Below, in pieces: positions 46,814 to 58,304 of a stretch of 64,000 bases of DNA. A program made the position numbers and the translations under genes. Origin of the DNA: Gigantopelta aegis. Lineage: Eukaryota > Mollusca > Gastropoda > Neomphalida > Peltospiridae. The DNA is taken from positions 34,679,395-34,743,394 of the forward strand of contig NC_054711.1 of assembly GCF_016097555.1 (NCBI RefSeq), read 5' to 3'. Numbering within the stretch: the first letter of the stretch is position 1; the number at the start of each line of letters is the position of its first letter. The notes below the pieces were generated by a model. The model saw nothing but the letters and a program-made list of their open reading frames with translations. It made no database searches and was not told the DNA's origin.

Positions 46814-49106
46814 CTAGACAACATAAGCAGTGATAGATTACTTGACAAAAAAAGCAGATCAGTTTGTGATATTTTGAATTACAAATACTGAAACAGAATC
46901 TCCGCTGTTTTAGTAAGAATTGTACACAAGGATTTATCCATCCATGTGTTTTGTGGTTCCGAACATGGGCCCCTTCCCAAAAGAAAGCGGTACTAAAAAT
47001 TCCCAATATAATATAAATAAATAGATATATATATACACACACACACAATTATATATCGTATATATGGTGCTTTACTTCATCGATAAGTTCACAAGATTTT
47101 ATTTGTTTTTAGCTACGTTAATTCAGGGCGATTTGGGCTATTTTTAGCTTTGTTCATTTCCGGCGATTGTAAATGAACATATAATTAATTATATTACATT
47201 TGTTTGTTGAATGGTTGCAATAGATAATGTTATTTTATTCTTTGATTCCCAGTGTATAGCCGCCAGTACAGTTATAAAACTCTTTGACAAGAATTTAATT
47301 GTCTACCATGATGCTTTGAATTGTTAGGTCAGTACTGGAAATGACAGTTATGTCAAAACAAATATAGTAAAGTAAAACTAATTTCAAAACATAAGTCTCC
47401 TAGAGAGTAGACCTGCCAGCCCTATCTGTATCTCATTATTGATGTGTACGGTCAGACCGGACAGTGTTCTCAGTCATTTGGACTATAAACTGTCATTTTG
47501 CTTTATTTTTGTTACTATTTTTAATTTGGTGCTGGTAGATATATGTAGTATTTTGATTAATGTTTATTAATATTAGTAGTTTAGATGTAGGAACTCCTTA
47601 GAAAACATCAGGGGTTTCCCCAGGGCCGTTAGGCATAGCGGCCCGACACGCCTTGATCCGTAAAGTAAGTGCTTTGACGGTGTGGAAGCGCCGTAAATCA
47701 ATTGCCGCTACGCCTTGATTTGAAGTACTTTAGAAAAACAATTATCACAAGTACGAGCGTGGCAGTCGACTACCTCTTGCAATCAACTTGTGTACCAGTA
47801 TACCAAGCACACCTAATCACTATGACAGGTAAAACACGTCCTAAATACCTAACAATTGACCAGTCGTCTGCTCACAATTGGTGTTTGGTAATTTTACATC
47901 TACTGGGACTGCTAATCCATCAAGAAGCGCTTACACGTAACAGGATTCCCGTGCCAAGCAATCAAGCTTCAAGGCCAATAAGAAGATGCCCATTGACAGA
48001 ATCAACTGTATTATTTAACTCAATAAACAATAGGTGAAGCACTTTTTAATAGTATAGTTAAGTTGGCAATCAGTAATTTCTATCCTAACACCCCCTTCCC
48101 AAAACACACTAAAAAAATCCAGGGCTCGCGCTGTTGGTAACCAATTTAGCCAACGACTAATTAAAAACTATTTTTACAAAAAAAATGGCTAATAAAATTT
48201 GCAAGTGGCTAAAATTTTTGTTGAGCCATTTTCTATCTTCTGATGTGAACAAACTGTTACATAATCTATTCAACACCTCAAACATGATGTTACATCACAT
48301 AAAGTTCAACTAGATTAATTATAAAGTGGTCAGAATGGCGGTTTCATTAAGGTTATGAATATTCATAAGCCTATAAGCTTCGCCACTTTAAATAGTAACA
48401 AGGCTACAAGACTTATTTCCCTTTGTACATCAATTAACAGCAAATGAATTATTTTCATGAATATTATAAACTTACATTGTTTATTCTGACCAGTGTAATA
48501 TTTCAAGGTTATATTTGATAAATAAATTTTAGTAATTAGATGGTAATGATACTTCTTTAATTTTCATACAGGAACTGATCGATATGTGTGTGTGTGTGTG
48601 TGTGTGATTTACACCAGTTGAGTACCTGTCTGTTCCTTTGAACATAACCCGGGGGTGAGTTGGGTGATACAGAGTTAATTGTTGACCCAGTAGTTTAGAT
48701 TTCTTTGTTTTAATTTGTATTCAAATCAAAATAGTCATGGTTATCATGCTAAAAGGTTTTATCAGAGATTAACATAATAATTATTAAACATATATATTAA
48801 CATAATATAAATGGTTCTTAAAACATTTAGCTGTTCAAAAAGTTTGCCTTTGGAGCTGTGTGTGTCTGATCATTTACTGTCTGTAATATCTTTACATGGA
48901 CTTGCCAGTAAATTATTGAGGCTTCAATGTAAAATACACAGAACATTGTTTTAATTAGGTTATTGAACTATCATATAATATTTTCATCTCATATAATGAT
49001 GTAAAGCTCAGTGAGAAAACATATTTTGTTTAAAAAACGAGACCAAAACATCGTACTCTGTCTCGTTTCAGGTCATCCTTTGGTGCATTTTTGTCATCTT
49101 CAACTC
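46814..49106 (-). other. ARMC8-like intron, mostly unassigned
   Basis: No exon is found between 46,814 and 50,005, and the splice phases need none. A (TA)(CA) run lies at 47,023-47,048 and a (TG)n at 48,586-48,606. At 47,610-48,035 there is a GC-richer stretch with GCGGCCCGACACGCCTTGAT and an open frame (47,702-48,037) without recognised motifs. The segment from about 48,115 to 48,240 (GGTAACCAATTTAGCCAACG, GGCTAATAAAATTTG) reads like an interspersed repeat, but I cannot name it. Confidence 0.5.
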
Positions 49107-49431
49107 TGGCAGGACGTAGCCCAGTGGTAAAGCACTCACTTGATGCGCGATCGGTTTGGGATCGATCCCCGTCAGTGGGCCCATTGGGCTATTTCTCATT
49201 CTAGCCAATGCACCACGACTGGTATATGAAAAGCCATGGTATGTGCTATCCTGTCTGTGGGAAGATGCATATAAAAGATCCCTTGCTGCTAATCGGAAAG
49301 AGTAGCCCATGAAGTGGCGATAACGGGTTTCCTCTCTCAATATCTGTGTGGTCCTTAACCATATGTCTGACGCCATATAACCATAGTTAAATGTGTTGAG
49401 TGCATTGTTAAATAAATCATTTCCTTCATTT
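49107..49431 (+). mobile_element. SINE-A, full length
   Basis: It matches the copy at 46,190 block by block: GTAGCCCAGTGGTAAAGCAC (A box), GGGATCGATCCCCGTCAGTG (B box), CCCATTGGGCTATTTCTCAT, TGCATATAAAAGATCCCTTG, CATATGTCTGACGCCATATA, with the tail ending TTAAATAAATCATTTCCTTC. It lies in the same intron and orientation as the neighbouring exons' antisense strand. Confidence 0.88.
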
Positions 49432-49440
49432 CCTTTCTTC

Positions 49441-49563
49441 CTTCATCCTCAACTGGGATCAATAAACATGTTGCCATGATGCCATCTTGTGTTGACAATG
49501 TTCCTTCATCCTCAACTGGGATCAATAAACATGTTGCCATGATGCCATCTTGTGTTGACAATC
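49441..49563. repeat. 63-bp direct duplication
   Basis: Two copies of a 63-bp unit starting CTTCATCCTCAACTGGGATC. Because 63 is a multiple of three, a minus-strand frame repeats STQDGIMATCLLIPVEDEG. I take this as chance, since nothing else supports coding. Confidence 0.9.
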
Positions 49564-50005
49564 CATGTTACATACATACATACATATATATAAGTGTATC
49601 TGTTCCAATAAATTAATTTAACAATTATTCTGTGGCCTGAAAATATATCTTAAGAATTTTCGCCAGTCCATTGGAAACGGGACCATAGGAAAATATTGTG
49701 AATAAATCTGTGGTACGTACAGTTAGTAGTTTCAAAATGTATGTGTACAATACACAACACAACTACAAAGTCACCCAATAACCCATGGTTGTTTTTTTAG
49801 GTTAATATAATAATTAGCCACGGTGAACACAGGCGCAGCAGTAATTTTTCTATTATTGTTAATTACTCTAGTCACAAACACACTTGCAAACAATAAATAT
49901 CAGGTTGGAAACTTTCTAACAGGCAACCTATACTGAGTTGACTGTATTATTGTTGGTTTGTGAACTGTACAAATATAAATTATTGTTAAAACTTTTACTG
50001 CCTAC

Positions 50006-50079
50006 CTAACAGCCTCCATCCACTTGTCTGGTTCATTACAAAAAACGTCTTCCAAGCAGCCTTTCGTGCCATCAATTTC
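50006..50079 (-). CDS. ARMC8: ARMC8-like armadillo protein, exon (first of those seen)
   Basis: A 74-bp exon with acceptor TTCTTTTAG and donor GTAGGC. It encodes EIDGTKGCLEDVFCNEPDK then WMEAV, and two bases of an Arg codon. Human ARMC8 has YVDRLFDPDPQKVLQGVID just before MKNAVIG, which fits in length and in the pattern of hydrophobic, Pro and Lys positions. The exon begins in phase 0, so an upstream exon carrying the start Met must lie above 50,080. I did not find it. The intron to the next exon is 3,192 bp and holds two SINEs. Confidence 0.75.
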
Positions 50080-50296
50080 CTAAAAGAAAAATGAATAAAA
50101 TACTGGTTTGATATTAATAATAATTTAAGTCACTTAGATGTGCATGTAGCATGTTGGGGGAAATAAGCCATGTAGAGCATGGAAATACATACATGATGGG
50201 AAATCCTAAATTATAATGTATATTTATTTTAAGATTTCAAGAACAAGTAACACAGAGACAAAGACATTTTTTGTTAGGATACCACAAGCATATATG

Positions 50297-50318
50297 TGTA
50301 TATGTATGTGTATATATA

Positions 50319-50396
<78 letters not shown>

Positions 50397-50411
50397 ATAT
50401 ATATATATACA
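50297..50411. repeat. Compound (TATG)n/(TG)n/(TA)n microsatellite
   Basis: Alternating TG and TA runs of about 115 bp. Confidence 0.95.
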
Positions 50412-51270
50412 TGTATACTTATGGAAAAAAGTTCCTGTGCATCATTAAAATCTCAGTGCTACATACATTTTTAAACAAGTCAAAACCTAATGTTTGCCAT
50501 GCATTTATTATTTATCTCTTAAAAGTATATATGTGTACATGATTCAGTCTGGTCTTGTGAACCTATAGCATGGTCTATACCATGCTTTGTGTGTCATCAA
50601 TGACATTTTAACAGACGAAGTAGTCGTAATTTTGTACCATGTACATGTAACTGGTTCCTTTCTGCATTCAAATCGGTACACGTCTAAATATGCTACATAA
50701 AATATTTGCTATACATGTGTACTAGTAAAATGACTAATATAGATATGTGTTAGGTACTCGCCAAATGTAAATAAATTAAATTACATTTCTAACCTACTGT
50801 CCGTAATTAGGACGTCCTGTCCAATGTTAGGCCAGGTAAGCATGAATCAGTACAATGAATGAATAAATGGTTTAAACAACACCAGTGTTGTTGCCATAAA
50901 GGAATTTTTGGGTATGCATGGCACTATGGAATTGAATGCAACCAGTCAACAGGGTTTATGGGGGGGCCTCCCCTAGAAAGAAAATGGGTTAAGTTTAGGG
51001 TTAGGATTAAGAAAACCATACAGTAAAAATAAGAGTAATTAATTTTGGCAAAAGGTGCTACATAAACTTTATAAACAAAAAAATCTGACAAAATATTTGG
51101 GTATGGTGCCATAGCCATTTTACCCTCTGGCAAAAACTCTGAACACCCCAGCACAAAAATACACATCGGCTATTGGGTGTCACACAAGTAAGTATATATG
51201 AAAATTGTGTATCAGTATTTGTAAGGGAATTCCCAAAATCCTCATTCTCGATTTATAGTAAAGTGCAGTG
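50412..51270. other. Unassigned DNA
   Basis: Likely upstream intron or flank of the ARMC8-like gene. A small palindrome AGCATGGT/ACCATGCT lies at about 50,568-50,586. No gene or named repeat is seen. Confidence 0.4.
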
Positions 51271-51759
51271 CAGGGTGCACATTAAGTCAATATTTTTCTA
51301 AATGTGCAGGGTGAGTTGTTTCTCTCTATTTAGCAAATTTAAAATGGCAAGAACAATTTTGAAGGTTATCATTGAAGATTTATTTTGTTAATAATGACAC
51401 AAGTACTTCAATAAAATTTAGTGAGTATGGCAGGTTATACATATATATGCTTTGTGTGTCCATTTGTTGCTCTAATTCGGTTAAGAAATGGTTGAAACAT
51501 GGTGCCACAAGGTTTGAATTCCAGCTATATATAGGGTAATGTTAGTCCGATGAGACATAGAAAGTGTGGTTCTTTCTACCTCCGAATATTGTTACATACC
51601 TACCGTACTCGCCAAATCAGACTGAAGTACTTGCATCATTATTAACAAAATAAATCCATATAATACATAAAAAATTTGCCAGCCATTTTAAATTTGCTAA
51701 ATAGAGGGAAGCAACTTGCCCTGCACATTAAGAAAAGTATTGACTTAATGTGTGCCCTG
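51271..51759. mobile_element. Fold-back MITE with ~170-bp inverted ends
   Basis: Left arm 51,271-51,440 and right arm 51,590-51,759 are inverted copies. Shared blocks are CAGGG(T/C)(G/A)CACATTAAGTC, AATGTGCAGGG, CTCTATTTAGCAAATTTAAA, and TTATTTTGTTAATAATGA with AAGTACTTCA. Only about 150 bp lies between the arms and there is no coding sequence. No clear target duplication is seen, so the superfamily is open. Confidence 0.8.
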
Positions 51760-53024
51760 GACTTGGGTAATGTAACAATTTTCGGACATATAAAGGACCA
51801 CACTTTTTAAGTCAGTTCAGACTACCGGTATATCAAATGACATGTTTAAGAACACCAATGGTGGAGCCTGTCTATAAATAACTGAGTATGGCAAATGAGA
51901 CTACGATGTTGAAATGACTTCACAGTGTTATCTACAAACAAATGTCTGAAATTATGAGTTTAGTTTATTCGAATGGTTTCATAATTGAGATTTTTTCTTT
52001 CTTATTGGAACACACCAAACAAACGGCAAGACTTCCGATCGTTCCTGCATTCAGTTCACTCAGGCTCAAGTTAGGTTTAGGGTTTAGTCACTTAGTGATC
52101 ATCGATAGCATTAACAAGCATGCTGGAACGTTTGGAAGTCTTTCTCACCAAACCCTCAAGTAGGGTTGAACATGTTTTTTCGTGTGTGTTCTGTTTGTTG
52201 TTGTTGTTGTGGGGGGTTTTGGGGGGACTGACATATTTGGGGGAAGAACTGCTATCACTGTATCAGCTATGGAGTATGGGGCGAAGTGACCTGGGTGCGA
52301 AAAGACAAGCGTTCATAAAGTCCCTTTACAGCTAATGGAAAAATGTAGCAGGTTTCCTCGATCTTAAGGCATAACGTATAAACAATGAGCTCCTTTACCA
52401 TGTCTGATGGTATCATTTCTATCACCAAAACGAAAGTTCACGTCTGTCTTCCTCTGTCTTTGTTTTTATTATTTGCTTAATTGGTGCCCTTTCTATGTTG
52501 CGCACTATGATTATCTACGCCTTGCTTTACAGATATGAAAAACCAGTCTACAAATCCCTGGTGCTACCAATTATTGTAAACAGCAGCACGTTTGACATTT
52601 TAAGCAACAATGCGAACCAACAAACTGAAGACAAATCGAACGTTTTTAAACATACTAAATAATTACAAAATTAACCTTTCTTGTTTTCAAAGGCACAATA
52701 TAGATCTTATGTTCAATAAGAAGTAGATAAAGAAACAGAATCTTGATAAACGGTTCACTGTTGGGTGTTTGGCTTGGTTTGTGGTTGTTAGTGATGAATA
52801 CTTGTGTATAAACTAAATTGGTAGTCATATTAATATTAAACAAATCCGGAAGAAAGGTAGCGCATGAAAGTTTAAAGGTTTTAATAAAGTTTTAACTGAA
52901 GTTTAAGGTTTGTTTCAATACAGTGTATTTGACTCACATTTATCTAAACAATTTTGTTTTTAAAATAAAAATTATCTTAAAGGTTTTTAAAGATAACTTG
53001 CATGACGTTAAATGTGAAATCGTA
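51760..53024. other. Unassigned DNA
   Basis: No recognised gene. A T/G-rich run (GTTGTTGTTGTTGTGGGGGG) lies near 52,198. Open frames at 51,942 and 52,120 have no family motif. Confidence 0.35.
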
Positions 53025-53510
53025 GCAATCTAATTAAAATTAGCTCCACTATTACATGTGGATCTAAAGACAGCCAGTTAGAGCTCATGTCCACCAATCA
53101 AAACCTTACTTGTAAAATCCTGCCGTGATTTAAAAATAATTTGAAAACATTCCGAATTATCCTGAGGGTATACGACATGTTTCGTGTGAATTACGAATGC
53201 CTTAAAACATGTTTTATTTTATAAAATAAATAATTTGTAATGTAAAACTGAAGACTGATTTAGTTTTTAGTTTTTTTAATAAATAAATAATTTGTAATGT
53301 AAAATTGAAGACTGATAACCCATCCCGTACATATTAGTATGGTTCGCTGTACTGCGGCCACTAAAATAGACTCGCCCGATATTTTTAGAATGTGTATGCT
53401 CCCAAATAACGTTATAAAAGGCGAAGTGTAATTGGTCAATATTTAAATTATTATTTACAGACGAAATGTTACCTGGACATTGGGGACTATGCAGTGTTGT
53501 TAGTTTTAAA
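53025..53510. mobile_element. Inverted-repeat element, copy 1 (interrupted and 3'-truncated)
   Basis: It begins CAATCTAATTAAAATTAGCT and matches the element at 54,070 in order: CCACTATTACATGTGGATCT, CCAATCAAAACCTTACTTG, then, after about 200 extra bases, CGATATTTTTAGAAT, ATAACGTTATAAAAGGCGAA and ACCTGGACAT. The 3' end is replaced by the (CA)n run. Confidence 0.7.

Positions 53511-53511
<1 letters not shown>

Positions 53512-53587
<76 letters not shown>
53512..53587. repeat. (CA)n microsatellite
   Basis: A pure run of about 76 bp. Confidence 0.98.
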
Positions 53588-53590
<3 letters not shown>

Positions 53591-54059
53591 TAACATACCT
53601 CTAAAGAAACAATATACAATAATTGTTTAAAAGTAACAAATAATTGGGAGTTGGGGGCGAACTGACAAATAGTTCAGGGCTTCTCGAATTTTTATAAAAT
53701 CCACTAGCCATGGGATCAGTCATTTAAAAAATGTACTAGCTACAATTAAAAATTCACTAGCCCTACTTTACCGTAACTTACAATTTTATTAAATAATAGT
53801 AATAATCAGATATGTCACCTAAAGAGGGAGACAGAGCTTAAAAACACTAACATTGGGGGCTTGGGGTGTGGGCTGGACATTCATATTTATAAAATAGACT
53901 TAATTGCAACATTTGACAAAAACAAAATTCACTAGCCGTCGGGCATGGCAATAGTAGTTATTTACTAGCCCAATATTGAATATCATAACCATGGGAGTGG
54001 GGCTACCATAATCTAGAAGTCCTGTAGTTGGGGGCGAACAGGTTTTTCTTGTTATTATT
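53588..54059. other. Unassigned, probable interspersed repeat
   Basis: Contains CACTAGCC three times (near 53,703, 53,755 and 53,930) in an AT-rich context, which suggests an old repeat. No element ends are found. Confidence 0.35.
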
Positions 54060-54069
54060 GACATCATCA

Positions 54070-54390
54070 ATCTAATTAAAATTAGCTCCACTATTACATG
54101 TGGATCTAACAGTAGCCCATTGGAGTTCATGTCCACTTGACCTTTCATTCGACCAATCAAAACCTTACTTGCAAAACCATGTCAGACCAACAAGTTCGCC
54201 TATTGCATAAATAGTCTCGACCGATATTTTTAGAATTTGTATGCTCCCGAATAACGTTATAAAAGGCGAAGTGTAATTGGTCGATATTTAAATTGTTATT
54301 TATAGATGAAATGTCACCTGGACATGGGAGTCCACGCAATGCTGTTAGATCTACTGGCAAGACCAGTAGAGCTCATTTTAATTAGATTGT
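54070..54390. mobile_element. Inverted-repeat element, copy 2, with 10-bp flanking direct repeat
   Basis: Ends ATCTAATTAAAATTAGCTC and, inverted, AATCTAATTAAAATGAGCTC. GACATCATCA flanks both sides perfectly (54,060-54,069 and 54,391-54,400). A stem-loop CTACTGG-caaga-CCAGTAG sits about 20 bp before the right end. A 9-10-bp target duplication would fit a Mutator-type MITE, while the subterminal hairpin recalls Helentron-derived elements. I cannot decide between them. Confidence 0.65.
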
Positions 54391-54640
54391 GACATCATCA
54401 GGTCAGACAGAGACATAACCAACATCAAATTCAGCATATACGGTAATGAGCTTTTTAGTTTACTTGTGTATTCTAGATAACCTTTTTGATGCAGTATATA
54501 GATTTTGAAGTGGAACATCCAGATAACTTCTGAATGACCAATATTCAAGAAAAATAACTTCAAACAACTGGAAACGATGTGTGATGGTCCATAAAATTGA
54601 TAAATTCTATATTATCGTCCGTTGCCCAGTTGTTTCATTG

Positions 54641-55030
54641 AAAGAAAGAAAGAAGTGTTTTATTTAACGACGCACTCAACACATTTTATTTTACGGTTAT
54701 ATGGCGTCAGACATATGGTTAAGGACCACACAGATTTTAAGAGGAAACCCGCTGTCGCCACTACATGGGCTACTCTTCCGATTAGCAGCAAGGGATCTTT
54801 TATTTGCGCTTCCCACAGGCAGGATAGCACAAACCATGGCCTTTGTTGAACCAGTTATGGATCACTGGTCGGTGCAAGTGGTTTACACCTACCCATTGAG
54901 CCTTGCGGAGCACTCACTCAGGGTTTGGAGTCGGTATCTGGATTAAAAATCCCATGCCTCGACTGGGATCCGAACCCAGTACCTACCAGACTGTAGACCG
55001 ATGGCCTGCCACGACGCCACCGAGGCCGGT
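54641..55030 (-). mobile_element. SINE-B, full length with 11-bp target duplication
   Basis: On the minus strand the head is CCGGCCTCGGTGGCGTCGTGG, then TGGTAGGTACTGGGTTCGGA (B box). The middle is CAATGGGTAGGTGTAAACCA, which resembles SINE-C. The 3' half is CTATCCTGCCTGTGGGAAGC through CATATGTCTGACGCCATATA and GTTAAATAAAACACTTCTTTC, which is SINE-A's. It ends in (TTTC)n. TTGTTTCATTG flanks both sides (54,630-54,640 and 55,031-55,041). Confidence 0.93.
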
Positions 55031-55041
55031 TTGTTTCATTG

Positions 55042-56452
55042 AGGTTCCTGATTCGGTGGTTGTGTCGTTTGTGCGCAATAGTACGTACATTTGAATAGTT
55101 TTAACAAATTTGACTTTTGCATCTCGGGAAAGTAAACAAAATTTTATGTCTGTCATATTCACAGAAATGTTCGTAAAATAAAGTTAAAACGAACAAAGAA
55201 AGCAAGATATTTTTCATTTTTTAAACTGCCTGTATGTATTAGTGGACCGAATATGCATCTTTCCAACACATCGGGCTCATATTTGAGTTTACCCTTCCTT
55301 TAACAATGCCAGAAATAACTACTGAACTCTCTCCAAAGTGGTCAGACTAAAGCATGGCTCGAACTTAACGACGGCAAATGCCGTCGGTGACACAAACTGC
55401 GGTTGGTGGCGTCACCGAAGGCACTTTTGTGCCGCCGGTTAAAAATTACTGCCGACGGCAAAAAGTATAGACATGTATGAACATTATCTGCCAGTATTTA
55501 ACACGTGCGTTTGGGTCCTGGTTAGAGTTAATGGGCGTTTAGTTAGTACCTACTACGCGATGGAACTATATTTAGTCATACGCGTTCCCTGTGTTGTATT
55601 ATACAGGGCATAAAATTTGGCACGAACGATTCTGTCGTTCGTCTGTCGGTTATGCAAAACCAATATCAACATAAACGACGGATCGTTCGTGCAAAAGCTG
55701 TAATCGCTCGTCTGAAAAAACCCACAAACAAATGTGTGTTAGCTAATATAATCAATGTTTTGGAATACTGCGTGCAGTGGGAAATCCTTGACCTAGATGT
55801 ACGTCATAATGTGCTTGATCGTAACCAGCTTCCCTTCCGTCGTTCAACGTGTCCAGCTATTTTCTTCATGACTACCGTCACTTTCGTTATAAAACACTAC
55901 TTACGTTGGCACGCCACCGACATATTTACAATTTGCTGACATTTGCACGCGTCATGATATTCGGTGTTTGAAGCACGTCACAGAACTTTAATGAGTAGTT
56001 TTTTTAGAATATTATATTATATACCGATGCAATTTAATGACACTGATGAAAAAAAAAAAATGTTTAAAAAATAATAATAGACGTGTGTCATCTTAAGCAG
56101 TGCTGGAGCAAAACCTCAAATTCGGGCAAAAATGGTAGAGATAGTCGGGTAAAATGTGGTAACCCGATACCTTTTTACCATATATTTCCACCATTCTACC
56201 ATCAAAATTAGTTGTAATCCATATAAAAATGCGTAGTGATTCGTTTGCAACCCTATATAGCTGTTTGGTAGTAATACTAATATGAATAAAATTATGTTAT
56301 CCAGATTCGGGCATTTTCGTTCAATTCGGGTAAAAAACCAGCCTGTTCCCTTCACAAACGGGAGTCCGTACGCATATGTGTGTCATGGAAATATGTCACC
56401 GCCAATCGGAATAAGTCGGCTTATTACGGATTTTCCGCGGAGTTCGACACTT
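55042..56452. other. Unassigned DNA
   Basis: A palindromic stretch ACGGCAAATGCCGT lies near 55,372 and is echoed by GCCGACGGCAAAAAG at 55,450. A 95-codon open frame (55,652-55,939, starting MQNQYQHKRRIVRAK) has no family I recognise. At 56,105-56,340, ATTCGGGCAAAAATGG and ATTCGGGCATTTTCG bracket an unnamed repeat-like stretch. No host gene can be supported. Confidence 0.4.
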
Positions 56453-56574
56453 TAGTACAGGCATTTTATCCAAATTTTTTTGTCAACCTCACACACATTG
56501 CAACAAAAGCAAACTCAACGGATTTTGTTTCCTGAATATGTACTCAATGAGGGGGGAAAAGTCCTAAGGAATCC

Positions 56575-56603
56575 TCGGGGGGGGGGGGGGGGGGGGGGGG
56601 GGG
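56575..56603. repeat. G-run in left inverted end
   Basis: A run of about 27 G residues. The right end has a matching C run at 60,057-60,071, so the homopolymer belongs to the terminal repeat and has changed length. Confidence 0.9.
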
Positions 56604-56964
56604 AGTTTTGAAAATCACCCAAGTTTGACCCTACCCTTAATGCCTTTTTTTTAATATATATAGGAAGGATCTGTTCGTGTATACCATGCTTTATTTTTTG
56701 GTGGAGTAGCTTTACAGCATTGAAATAATGAGAAACGTTGAAGACACAAGAAGAAATCCATGTTGCTGTCAGTAAAGTATCATGTCAGTCGTACAAACCT
56801 AACAATATTCAGGGGAAAAAAAAGAGGAAATAAAATATAGCAGTCTGTTGAAATACGACACACTTTTACATTTCATAATCAAGAATAGTAAAAATAATAC
56901 TGAAATTCACACTGTGATACATCGTCTACATTGTAGAAACACAAATGACTAAACATGTTGAAAT

Positions 56965-58259
56965 TTAGATCTCGACAATATCATCATCTTCGTCATCATC
57001 ACATGGAGTCTGTAGTGTGTTCGTACAGTCATAGCCCCTGCTTTTTCCACAAGCCGGAGTGCACTCAATGTTGTGTCTCTCAGGGTGCTGCAGTCAGCCT
57101 GGCAGTTTCACCTGATGGCCCGCAGATGTTCAGGAGCAGGAGCTAGGGCCATCTAAAGTGGCACAAACTCATCGTCACACTCCTGCGATCCCCACTCTGT
57201 CGGACTACGTCCATCTGCAGATCACTTCCATTCTTGGACTTGCAGGTACGCACGCAGGCTGTGATACTTTGCTGCTCCTGATGTGGGTGGTAAGGCCTGT
57301 GGTTTAATGTGAGATGATTTTGAAGCCATCTTCTCACAGAACCGCTGATGCTGGATAGAATCCAAGGAGTCGGTTGACTTTCCGTTGTAGATTATCACCA
57401 ATGCTCTCTCTCCTGCATCTGCCACATTATGTGTGGAAGCTGAATGTGCATCAAACACCTTGGCCTGCTCACGAAATGTGTTGCTTGCTTTGAACTTCTT
57501 GAGGGAAGCTCCCTTTCCGATCCCGTGGAGGCGAGATGTTGTGTCACACACAAGAATTGCATGCAGAAAGAGGATATGCTTGCATATGTCTGGACCAAGC
57601 AGTTGCTTTGTAGCCTTGATGTTCCAGATGCGAGGCGTCTTCGTGTTCTTCTTGGGCTCAGGGCAAAAGAAGAGGTCATGAGATTCCAGACTTGCATGAT
57701 AGCAGAGGAGGATGAGGTGGTCTGTGTCATCACCAACTAGCACAGTGTTGGTGGTGGTAGCAGACTGCATGGTCTTCAGCACAATCAGTAAGTCAGCGTC
57801 TCCTGAGGCATGGTGTGTCTCTGTTTTTCTTCTGCAGCTCTTCACTCACCATGAAAATGAATTGCTGCTTATTCTGCATGTTGGCCAGGAACTGTTCCTT
57901 CTTCATTGTGACAGGTATGTCAGCTGCAAATGTCACATTTCATAGACTTCAGTATCATGGCCCCAACTGCCTGTGCTGTATCGACATTGACGGTGGGGTG
58001 GGCATGGACTCCAGTGGCAATGCTCCTCAGACTTGGGGTCTTTGCTGAACGGATTTTGCTCCTGTAGATACTGGAGAGCTGATAGATTGTCCTTCCAGTC
58101 ACGTGCTTGTCTTGCTTTGGTCATGTCCATGTTTTGCTCCCCAGTGTTGTAGTTCACCCCTGTAAGCTCCTGCATTGCCTGGCTTACTTCTGCACATGCA
58201 GGCATCGGTAGCAGCCACAGCAGGCGCTGTTGCTCTGTCATCCCTCGGCTTCGTGTGAG

Positions 58260-58304
<45 letters not shown>

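Noticed and set aside
55652-55939. A 95-codon gene starting MQNQYQHKRR
   Set aside because: No family motif, splice support or codon signal could be seen. It is noted only as an open frame in unassigned DNA.
58261-58303. A real poly-glycine domain
   Set aside because: The codons are a pure homopolymer in an already broken frame at a place where relatives have two Gly. Slippage or sequencing error is simpler.
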